Source: Halichondria panicea (lineage: Eukaryota > Porifera > Demospongiae > Suberitida > Halichondriidae). From it: DNA of 64,000 nucleotides. The stretch covers positions 1,262,501 through 1,326,500 of the forward strand of contig NC_087384.1 in NCBI RefSeq assembly GCF_963675165.1, written 5' to 3'. Shown one piece after another: positions 14,401 through 22,349 of the stretch. Made by a program: the position numbers and the translations under genes. Numbering within the stretch: the first letter of the stretch is position 1; each line of letters starts with the position of its first letter. A model generated the notes under the pieces. That model saw only the letters and a program-made list of their open reading frames with translations. It was not told where the DNA came from and made no database searches.

Positions 14401-15199
14401 GTGAATATAGACAGTGATTTTTTCCCATCTTCTTATGCACATCTTGATTTCGTCGTTTTAGCTCCATTTTTCCCAGCAAGTTGTAGAAAAATGATGAAAG
14501 AGTGGATAAGTCATAAACATTAGGAACATTGCCGATGATAGTGTGAATAATTAAAATACCAAAAGAAAATATGTCCAGCTTGATCGTGTACTTTGGGCGT
14601 TCTATTCGACACTCAGGTGGCATGTAGAAAGCGTTACCAGGGTTAGTTGTCAAATTTGCTATTGCAGAGGGATCCATATACCTAGACACACCCAGGTCTC
14701 CGATCTTGGCCGTAAGGTCCTTGGTGAGCAGGACGTTGGGAGCAGTGAGGTCACGATGAATGAGGGGAGGGGTCAGCGAGTGAAGGTACTGAAGGCCCTT
14801 GGATACATCGTACAAAATGTGGATTCTAATGGCAAGGTCAGTGTCTGGATTCTTTTCAACAAAATTGGCCAAATCGGAATGAAGCCTCTCCATTATTAGA
14901 CTGATGTCATTCTTGTCATGGCCGTAATGGACTCCAATAAAGCTGACTACATTGGGATGATTCAAGCGACTCAAAATGCAACACTCATTTCGAAACTTTG
15001 TCAAAATGTAATCTCTCTGTAAAAAAGATCTTTCTTGGAGCAAAATGTTATGAATCTTCTTTGCTATGCAGTCCTTTCCATCGACTGTCACTCCAAAGAC
15101 ACAACCATAAGCTCCAGAGCCAGCTTTGTTACCATCCAGATCCAATCCTTCCACCTGGACCACCAGAGTGTCGAGATTCACCTCAATTCTTGTAGCCAT
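2418..15199 (-). CDS. TKL-type protein kinase with C-terminal ankyrin array (about 947 aa, 20 exons)
   Basis: Exon 1 (14303-15199) encodes the kinase: glycine loop [10 protein letters not shown] (27-36), lysines AKK at 46-48, HRD at 148-150 within [15 protein letters not shown] in place of DFG at 168-170, and MPPE. These mark the TKL group. A 72-bp phase-0 intron follows, then exon 2 (14144-14230). Ankyrin exons, high to low: 13935-14036, 13784-13882, 12687-12785, 12518-12616, 11943-12041, 11794-11892, 11512-11610, 11360-11458, 8132-8230, 7954-8052, 7681-7779, 7518-7616, 7285-7383, 7099-7197, 5717-5815, 5546-5644, 4464-4562, 2604-2702, and a 25-codon terminal exon 2418-2492 ending TGA. Seventeen of them are exactly 99 bp, phase 0, one 33-residue repeat each. 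Substrate and partners are unknown; a cytoplasmic signalling role is inference. The kinase and each exon are certain, but whether all exons enter one transcript is inferred. The 3-kb gap at 8231-11359 could hide a gene boundary. Confidence 0.82.
4122..4261. repeat. Two-copy tandem repeat, 70-bp unit
   Basis: Two head-to-tail copies of a 70-bp unit begin with ACACTGCATTT at 4122 and 4192. Each runs through CTAGCATCA, GACCTATCTCTCTC and AACATGGCTATA. They differ at only a few positions, so the duplication is recent. It lies in an intron of the ankyrin-kinase gene. Confidence 0.75.
4700..5515. repeat. Inverted-repeat and degenerate tandem-repeat patch in an intron
   Basis: An imperfect palindrome spans about 4735-4800, with TATAGTGTCCC facing GGGACACTATA. 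It is followed by about three degenerate tandem units of roughly 100 bp at 5030-5325, each containing a form of TGCAGCAAACAAGCCCAGCA and then ACGAGCGGCT. CCCATTTAGATCCC at about 4808 is mirrored by TGAAATGGGATCTAAGG near 5500, so the patch may be one transposon-derived block. The open frames across it have no protein features I recognise. Confidence 0.45.
5995..6395 (+). other. Possible small two-exon gene or gene fragment, intronic, opposite strand
   Basis: A plus-strand frame from about 6006 to 6222 reads through basic sequence including [20 protein letters not shown] and [16 protein letters not shown], then meets a good donor (GGTAAGTTCC). A second segment from about 6297 (acceptor-like tatag) reads [20 protein letters not shown] and stops at about 6395. 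I see no in-frame start and do not recognise the family. It could be a decayed gene, a transposon fragment or chance. It sits between ankyrin exons of the minus-strand gene. Confidence 0.25.
6517..6986. mobile_element. 470-bp non-autonomous DNA transposon (MITE)
   Basis: The ends are inverted: CAGTGGCGTAGGAACAG at 6517 faces CTGTTCCTATTGCACTG ending at 6986. The flanks carry AATAT on both sides (6512-6516 and 6987-6991), a likely target duplication. Next to the ends are G-rich and C-rich tracts that also pair. CAGTG-type ends are common in hAT-like elements of invertebrates, but five bases is short for hAT, so the superfamily is uncertain. No transposase frame is seen. It lies in an intron of the ankyrin-kinase gene. 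Confidence 0.75.
8231..11359. other. Three-kilobase stretch without ankyrin exons
   Basis: This is the widest gap in the ankyrin array. It holds an (AT)n run at 8268-8286, transposon-like sequence at about 8335-8860, and a short decayed ankyrin-like piece near 8885-8925 (minus-strand [11 protein letters not shown], too short to be a working repeat). It also holds the possible plus-strand exons at 9534-10308 described separately. I see nothing else coding. Confidence 0.5.
9534..10308 (+). other. Possible short multi-exon gene, unrecognised
   Basis: Plus-strand segments with plausible splice signals follow one another. ATGGCTATGCCTACG at about 9532 opens a 25-codon frame ending at CCG/gtatat. 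A segment reads [20 protein letters not shown] and ends at gtaatt (about 9769). Another starts after atag at about 9801 and reads [21 protein letters not shown] fourth, about 10015-10092, reads [20 protein letters not shown] and ends at a gtaag donor. A last segment (about 10209-10308) reads [20 protein letters not shown] and reaches a stop. I do not recognise the protein, and splice phases were not all reconciled. It lies in an intron of the minus-strand kinase gene and could be a decayed gene. Confidence 0.28.
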
Positions 15200-16480
15200 C
15201 CAAGTAGATCTATATTAAATTAATATCTAGGGCGTAGTACATATCTCATGTATATATTATGGTCTGCAGCACAGACTGCCTTCATGTCATTCCTGCCTAA
15301 GGTGTGGGTTGGGTGGCTCCCCCAGGAGTATGCGCATGCTAGCCTCGATTCCAGGCCGCTCTCAATTGAGAAAGACGGTACACTGTCTGCGCATGCGTCA
15401 ATTGCCCTAAGATTCTTGGGGATCGAGATATCTTAGAAAAATTAATTAATTATTGTATATTTTACAATGATGTCATTGCACAAATCACAGCAGTTTTAAT
15501 AAAATAACACAGCTACTTACAACATTTATGACCTAGACTAGTGACTAGTTTTTGTTGTGATGGCTTCTACTTCTGTTCTGCTCTTGCTCTAGCCTCGATT
15601 CCAGGCCCCTGGAATCGAGGCTACTCTTGCTCAAGCTCTCTCCAGTCTGAAAAGTCCGGTTTTGTCTTCTTTTGTACTGTGGTAGAGTAGTGGGCGTTTT
15701 TCTGTCAGTACCTACCGGCTCTGGCAAGTCTACTTGCTTCCAGACGCTTGTTTGATGCCATCTCAGTAAGATCAGTGCTCCTTGTATGAGCATAGAGTTG
15801 TGATGGCGATTTCTCTCTCTTGACACTAGATAATAATAATAGTTTAGTTAATTAGTTTTTTTAATGATAATAGTTATATAATAGATAATAATAATAGTTT
15901 AATCAACCATGTGGGTGACCATAGTACAAAAGGTTAATTGATAAATTACAAAGAGTTTTACTAACAAATTTACAATTGAATCCACCCACGCACATGGTGG
16001 TTACCAGGCCCTCTAGTGAGAGGGGCTGGGATCGAGGCTATGCGGATGCTTGTTTGTTCCTGCCAATGTTAAAAAGAAGAAGTCATTTTGTCTATTCTTT
16101 TTTGCACCTTCTATTTATGGATAAACAGCAAGAAAAAGTACGGCCTGAGAACGAGGTTAACGGTCTGTCCAAAAATTCGTAATATCACATGACCACAATG
16201 ACATCAATGCACTGAACTTGCACTTGTCAAGTCATAATCAGAGGAGGTACGACAGGCGCGGTGCCGCTCAAGCAATTAGCCTTTGATCTGGCGCCTTCCC
16301 CTTTTCCTATGCGCATCTTGCTCAGAGAATGTGAAGCCTTTGCAACTGAGTTTGAGTTATCATAGACTCATTTAATCCTAGCAAAACACAGCTGATATGC
16401 TTTAGTCACAACATTTCTCGATCATTACCGTCTGGGGTTTTCCAATTTATTGATAGTGCTCTTTGTTTCGGAGTCTATTA
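15200..16480. other. Spacer with palindromic MITE fragments
   Basis: No gene is seen. The word AGCCTCGATTCCAGGCC occurs at about 15343 and as a near-perfect palindrome at 15592-15624, where it meets CCTGGAATCGAGGCT directly. Related copies lie near 6782, 32700, 41240 and 57570, so this is a small inverted-repeat family. At 16246-16290 lies half of another family, with TACGACAGGCGCGGTG, whose whole copy is at 19417-19564. Sequence just above 15199 should hold the ankyrin-kinase promoter, but I see no clear core element. Confidence 0.55.
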
Positions 16481-16489
16481 CCCATCTGG

Positions 16490-17650
16490 ATCACGTTCTA
16501 CATTGCAAGTTAGAGGATAATGTTAATGTTACTCGGGTCACTGCAGCAATGTGCAGGCAAGCCAACTACCTGCTTCATACTTTTGTGGGGTGTGATAATT
16601 ATGTTAGAAATTAAGTCACACACTGCCTCTCTATGTATATGGTTGGGTTCTGTGGAAAAAAATCCGTTCGATGGAAACCTCTTTCAACAATATTTTAAGA
16701 AAAATTTGGAAATTACCCCGACAATGCCACACGCGTATCCTTCACTGTGTTGCTGGTGTTGAGAGCTTGTTCAATACTATACCCAATCGATTCTCGTCAT
16801 TTGTATCTCGTGGTCTTGAATCAAACTCCTTGCTCATCAGGTCTGTTTTTTGTGGGCATCAAGCCACGCATACACGGCAATTGGCGTTAACTCAGGGGGG
16901 ACTTTATGAAAGTTTACAGCAAGCAGGGCCGTAAGAACCAGGGGGGCTGGGGGGGCAACTGCCCCCCTGGTTTCAGACAGTGAAATGGGATGGGGATCCT
17001 CTGCAGAGTCCAACAGATCACAAGTCCTGCATGATGATAATATTATATTTAGTGCCTTTTAATCTAGTTAAAGTGGTTTGTTGCAACAACACTGTACAGT
17101 AACTAAAGTAAGTTGATCCACATGCAGCTGAAATTTTAGAGCTCACTATGGCACAATATTCATGCCTCAGCCTGCCCATGATGAAGAAGGTAGGCGAACT
17201 AAGACCTTCTTCACGAAGCTCGATGAATCCACAGCGTCTATTCTTACTTTATCACAAGTTGCTAACTGATTCGCTTGACTTTGAAGCAGTTGCTCGTGAC
17301 TTTGCTTCCACTAACACATGTCGAATAAACTATTTTGCTATAGCTCTCACATGCAGATTATTTCATTTATGTATCTTTCTCCTGTTTATCTCTGAGAACA
17401 TACAAAATGTAAAAAGTTCGCCTCCAGCGGGACGGGAGGGGGAATTCCCCCTCCCGGACCCACCCCCTGCGTCGCAAGGAGAGGGCCCATTCCTTTTTTC
17501 TGCCCCCACCTAAAAAATCTTCTTACGGCCCTGGCAAGGATGATTTTGCATGTGCAGAGTTTGTCCGTGACATCAGATTTGGTCGCATGATTGGCTCACC
17601 AGAAACTACATGTACCAACTCAATCCTCCATTCTGTCTGCTGTGACTGAT
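16490..17650 (+). pseudogene. LINE reverse-transcriptase C-terminal relic, split by a DNA element
   Basis: The frames before and after the insertion at 16924-17533 read as the end of a non-LTR retrotransposon polymerase. They include AAMCRQANYLLHTFVGCDNY, KIWKLPRQCHTRILHCVAGV, RFSSFVSRGLESNSLLIRSV and, after the insertion, CAEFVRDIRFGRMIG, followed by a stop at about 17648. The order matches the region downstream of the RT fingers and palm in many LINE proteins. Several frameshifts are needed, so it is inactive. The assignment rests on pattern similarity read by eye; the clade (CR1- or Rex-like) is not certain. Confidence 0.55.
16924..17533. mobile_element. 610-bp non-autonomous DNA transposon inside the LINE relic
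   Basis: The ends are inverted: CAGGGCCGTAAGAA at 16924 and TTCTTACGGCCCTG ending at 17533. GCAAG is duplicated on both sides (16919-16923 and 17534-17538). Removing the element rejoins the LINE-like frame. Near the ends, G-rich and C-rich tracts pair. No full transposase is visible. The CAGGG ends suggest hAT, but the visible duplication is five bases rather than eight. Confidence 0.8.
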
Positions 17651-17878
17651 CATGACTGTAACTATGCATGTTATAACTGTGTTATATCACATTACTATAC
17701 CTCTACCTATTCTGTACATGCACCTGTTCTGTGAAAGTTATTGTGTGAGCAATAATTATCCGCCCACGCCATGTGTTTTTGCTGAGTCACAATTAAGCGT
17801 TGGGAAGTCACACACACACCCAGTTAATTACTTTTACACTGAAAGCAGTACAGTCACAATAGGATTGTCCCTGTGAAA

Positions 17879-19124
17879 ATGGGAAAGGTAAGTGTATTGA
17901 CCTATTAAATAGCTAGAAGGCTGTAAGACATCCACAATGCCATTGCAATGAGCCACGTTAAACAATGTTTTCTGCACATTCACATTACAGTCAAAGCCAA
18001 TCCCAGAAAGTAGGGGGCTGTTTGTTATCCTGCTGCTAGCTGACATGCTCAACACTCTTATACAAGAAATCATCTTATTGGTCAATGGCAATCGAAGAGA
18101 GAGTGCTATCGCTGCTTTTTCGATTTTTGGAATTATTGCTGTTTTTTTCTTTGGATCGTTAGTTGTTGCCCATTTTCTTTATCTATGCTTTCTTAGAGGG
18201 CGTCGCATAACATTCTTAACATCTACTATCCAAACAATTGGTGCACTATTCTTCTTCTATGGAAATAACATTAACATTTTAGTTGACAACTATGGTGCCG
18301 ATCTTGGATGTAGCACAGTGTGTGCTGTAAACAGTGGCATCATATCTTCATTTGCTCTGGGAATTGCTCTTATTATCTTCTACGTTGTCCCTCTTGTTGT
18401 AAAGAGTTTATTGAAGCTCCTCGAATTTAAGCGGAAACTAACTTCTGAATCGATTGTCACAGTCGTAAACAAGGTTCCTGATTGGTTTGCTGCTATTGAT
18501 ATGATAACGATATTTGTGAAGATTAATACAGTGTACTCTGCTGTAGTAGTCATGGTGCAGACCACTGAGTACTGTAACAGCACTGACATTGCCACAAGCA
18601 CAACGTTTCTGTTATTTTGCATATTCATTGGAATTTTTTCAGAAGTGGTGTATTTCTTGACCGCAATGACAACCAACAAAGACAACAACAAGTTGTACTC
18701 GATCTTGGTGACATTTGGTTTCATCTCCATGATGATTTGCCTTCCCCTGTACCTTCTCGCTGATAACCGTCAGCCTCTGGACTGTGCCTTTGGGTGTGAC
18801 ACGTTCACGTTCAATACGACTGCTAATGCTGCTACCTGTAACAGCGTTGCCAACGAAGGTGTGAGACTTGGATTTATCATTGTATCACTCATTTTTATTG
18901 CCACAATCCCAGTTGTGTATTTCATCCTTAATCAAAATGCAAGAGATGAATTAACGCAAATTCATTCGGAAATAAAACATAAGATTACGGAGGAATTCAA
19001 TATTTCTAAAGTTGGTGTGGCGATTAAAGATACAGTCACTAATCTGGGCAGAGCTGCCAAGGACAAGCTGGATGATCTTGGAGAAACAATAGAAGAGGCG
19101 ATAGATGACGTCAAGTACTATTAA
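17879..19124 (+). CDS. Seven-helix membrane protein, unrecognised family (380 aa, two exons)
   Basis: Exon 1 is only nine bases (17879-17887, ATG GGA AAG, then gtaagtg). A 103-bp intron ending ttacag leads to exon 2 (17991-19124), which is open from its first base, so the protein starts MGKSKPIPESRGLFV. A later ATG at 18045 is the alternative start. Seven strongly hydrophobic helices lie near residues 44-71, 76-95, 119-145, 170-192, 205-229, 238-260 and 294-315. A shorter hydrophobic stretch at 10-30 may be a signal or extra helix. Loops carry cysteine-rich segments (LGCSTVCAVNSG, DCAFGCDTF) and N-glycosylation sequons. The last 50 residues are charged and amphipathic (IKDTVTNLGRAAKDKLDDL) with no helix-breaker, probably a cytoplasmic helix. 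I do not recognise the family; it lacks the DRY and NPxxY motifs of rhodopsin-like receptors. Confidence 0.75.
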
Positions 19125-19239
19125 ACCCAGTTTTGCCTCTATATAACTATCAGTTATGCTGCATGTGTATATAGTCAGTGATAGTGATAACAATGCTGCA
19201 TAATAAATTTCAACCAGAAAGTATCTGCTCCAAAACTAG

Positions 19240-19577
19240 TACTGTATAGCGGGTAATTTTCTGGGGGAAAAAATATTCGTGCATGGTTGAGTCATTTCGT
19301 GGATTGCTGCTTGCACTGCAGGTAAAAGTAGGCAAGGTCACTTCATTTGTGGGTAAAATATTCGTGGTCAGACCTTCAACCACGAAAACCACGAATATTT
19401 TGCCCCACCGCTATACCATGGAGAGGAGGTCCGACAGGTGTGGTGCAGCTCAAGCAATTAGCCTCAGCAAAACATACGACATGGGCGAGGTGTGGGCAGA
19501 TAATTATTGCTCATAATCAAAGGCTAATTGCTTGAGCTGCACCGCGCCTGTCGTACCTTCTCTGCCGCTATACGGTA
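19240..19577. mobile_element. TACCGTATAGCGGG-family MITE carrying a nested insertion
   Basis: The outer ends are TACTGTATAGCGGGTAATTT at 19240 and the inverted form ending CTATACGGTA at 19577. Internal arms also pair (GGTAAAATATTCGTGG against CCACGAATATTTTGCC). Whole or partial relatives lie at 53325-53526, 54285-54431 and about 63130-63309. The right end is interrupted by the 148-bp element described next. Confidence 0.75.
19417..19564. mobile_element. 148-bp foldback element with 9-bp target duplication
   Basis: The arms are long inverted repeats: the left has CCGACAGGTGTGGTGCAGCT and AAGCAATTAGCCT, the right has the complement. CCGCTATAC is present on both sides (19408-19416 and 19565-19573), and it belongs to the outer element's terminus. 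A 9-bp duplication fits Mutator-like elements. A half copy of the same family is at 16246-16290. Confidence 0.8.
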
Positions 19578-20256
19578 TCAGAAACCCATTAGTCCTGCCC
19601 ATTTACCATGGATTCACTGACGGCTCCAAAATTTCACATAATATCCAAAGAACCGGTGTAGAGACGTGGGCGTATATATACGTATACTGCTAAGAAAAAT
19701 AATAGTCTCACATGTACATGTACATTTGTTGCCCAGTGAGTGGGCAGATCAAAGCAATCCAGTGCTCTGTATATGCATGTTGCATCCTACCATAGCAACC
19801 ATATATTGCACTGCATTATATGGCATAATGTACTGGGATTATATGCACTTGCACTGTGTGTAGATTTGGGAAAGACATCTACTTTTGAGACTTATGCCCC
19901 ACCATCCCACCCAATAACTCATTTAGTCCGTTTTATATAGGCTACTACCTTTCCATTAGTTGTGGGAACAAAACCTAAGAATTTACTATGAAATTCAACA
20001 AAACTAATGAATTCACTAAAATCCCACTCAAAACACATGTCTTATTAGTAATCAATCAGAAGAATTTGATGTCATTGGGCAACAAATTAGTTATTGCAGG
20101 CGCCCTCATGCAACATGCCATATATTGCACTGGATGACATAATGCCCTCGGGACCTGCGATGTTGCACTCGTGCTGGGCAATAACTAATACATGTATAGT
20201 ACCGACGCAGTTATAAGGACAGTGTTACCCAAATACACACTGGTTTCTTACAAAAG

Positions 20257-22134
20257 ACGTCGGCTGCTTTGGCTATAAGGCTACTGGAGAGGGAGAGAGT
20301 GCTGGGGGGGGAAAAGGATAGCGAAAAGGTTGGTGTGGATGGAAAGATTATCACTGAATCTGATGAGACCCCTAAGGTCAATGGCTTTGGCTTTGTGGCT
20401 ACTCCTCAGATACACCCAGGTGAGTGCTCTAAATTGATGTACCAATATCACATGTACATACATCATTAGGCTTATATCTTGTTATGTTACCTTTGATGCC
20501 AAATACATGTATTCGATACAGATGGTTCTCTATAATTAGGCTATGTTGAGCTCTTATCTTGGTGTAGAGGGATTCTAGACAGGCTAGACAAATTAGCTAG
20601 AGACAGGCTCCTAGCTATAAGCAACAACAACTAGTTATAGACAAATTGACTTCACAGTGTAGCTTAACCAAATTCTTAGATCGAGGAGCAAAACATCAAC
20701 TGACAATACAGGTAAAGTGAGAGTAAAACGAAGTTAAAGTGAAGTGAGGCAAAAAAGGTAAACAAAACCTTAAATACGTGGAGCGGGGCCCCAGAGGCTC
20801 GCACAACAACAAAGGGGTGATCTGTGTTCCTACTAACTTATAATCTCACATGCATGTGTATTTGTTTTATCTCCTCATTTACTATAATAATCTCTCCCAT
20901 GAGTTGATGTTTCTCCCCTCATGACCTGGGGCACTATTGATGGTACCCCCCTCAGACTAGAGACTGACATCCTCCCCACCTCTGCCCCTGCCTTCAAGAT
21001 CATGGACGTCTCCAAGAGAGATGCTGTTGGATTGAGACTGGCTGAGAGCGCGGCCAAAGCTACCAAAGAGAGCAGCTTCTCTGGCAGCCAGGTATATATA
21101 AGATATAAAACTATCTCCCACTACCTTTCCCTCGACACTATATTTGGCTAGATAAAATTAATCTTAGACAATACCACATGTTATGTATAATTGTTTTTAT
21201 GATGTTTAATATGACCGGGAACATCACTGATGCATGATATCTCCCCTTTTCTTTTTCTAGTCCCGCTGTGCTGAGGAAGAAGCTCGGAGCCACACCCACT
21301 GTCACTCATCGGCTACAGATGCTCTCCCCGGCTGCTCGTAAACTAGCCTCTCGTACTACTATGGTGTGTAATCAGTGCCAAAATAGGAATGCAAAAATTA
21401 GAAGCAGAAGTTCACAAAATTATGACCACAACCCACAGAACTGCAACCACAACTGACAAAACTGTAACCACAAACTGGGTGCATCAATGAAACTGGATGC
21501 ACGGGCAGTGATAGCTGTGGGCTTGAAATGGGAAAGTACATATAGGAAAAAGTACATAGGAAATGATTGGAATTGATTCAGTTACATGGAATGGAGACTT
21601 CGGGCACATCAGAGGATGTAAGACACACTTAACCTTTGGTGACCTTTTAAAAGGAGGCTATAAAAAGAAAAGAGAAGATGGATGTTTCATGCATCATACA
21701 ATTATGAAAGCACTGCGGGTGCTGATGCCACGGTGGAGGTGCCAAAGTCTCCATTCCATGTAACTGAATCAATTCCAATCATTTCCTATGTACTTTCCCA
21801 TTTCAAGCCCACAGCTATCACTGCCCGTGCATCCAGTTTCATTGATGCACCCATTTTTTGAGTTGTGGTTACAGTTTTGTTAGTTGTGGTTGCAGTTCTG
21901 TGGGTTGTGGTCATAATTTTGTGAACTTCTGCTTCGCATTCCTATTTTGGCACTGATTACACACCATATACTACGACCCCCAGCACTCACCACGCCCTCA
22001 GAGCAAGCTACACACCCACACACAAGAGCAGTGGGTCCACCCCCAGACTGACCACGCCCACTACGGTTGCGACCACACCCGTTGGCTCCACCCCCTCACT
22101 AACAGACAATCTACTCAAACTGTCTAGCAGATAA
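20257..22134 (+). pseudogene. ESS2: Broken second copy of ESS2 (last three exons)
   Basis: Three exons match ESS2: 20257-20419 (through FGFVATPQIHPG, donor gtgagt), about 20900-21090, and 21261-22134 without the insertion at 21360-21968. Compared with the copy at 158-834, the acceptor of the middle exon has changed from CAG to CAT. A shifted AG three bases on would keep frame. The middle exon lacks eight bases in the run after AAAGAGAG, which shifts the frame, and the last exon is split by a 609-bp transposon. The end is SLTDNLLKLSSR then TAA at 22132-22134. No exons before 20257 are visible, so the copy is 5'-truncated. It converges on SEC14-like copy A. Confidence 0.85.
21360..21968. mobile_element. 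609-bp foldback transposon in the ESS2 pseudogene exon
   Basis: Long inverted arms of about 230 bp begin TATGGTGTGTAATCAGTGCC and end with the complement at 21968. The host hexamer TACTAC is duplicated on both sides (21354-21359 and 21969-21974). The uninterrupted ESS2 copy has a single TACTAC at the same place, so the empty site is in this window. The unpaired centre holds GCGGGTGCTGATGCCAC, which resembles CGCGGGTGCTGATGCCTC near 2767. No transposase is encoded. Confidence 0.92.
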
Positions 22135-22349
22135 AATAATCATGATTTTTGCTATTCTGCACATTGCACTGTTATTAAATATTTGTTACACCTGTATATA
22201 CATACACATCGTCAAAAAACACAAATTTATCCCTTATAACCTTCAAGGCCCTCACGTCGGATCATGCTGTAAAGCACGTCAGAATTAAAAATAGTAAAAT
22301 CTTTAACAAACGCAACAGTTATAATAAAAAAAAACCAACAGCTAATAGT

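Larger units (their letters stand above)
19125..20256. other. Spacer between the membrane-protein gene and the broken ESS2
   Basis: The first part is probably 3' UTR of the upstream gene. It then holds the nested transposons at 19240-19577. From 19578 to 20256 I see no gene, only AT-rich sequence and partial repeats such as the repeated phrase TATATTGCACTG (19803, 20123). Confidence 0.5.

Noticed and set aside
17834-18091. Minus-strand frame with a faint ankyrin look (GFDCNVNVQ) opposite the membrane-protein start
   Set aside because: It overlaps the better-supported plus-strand exon junction and lacks the ankyrin consensus TPLHxAA.
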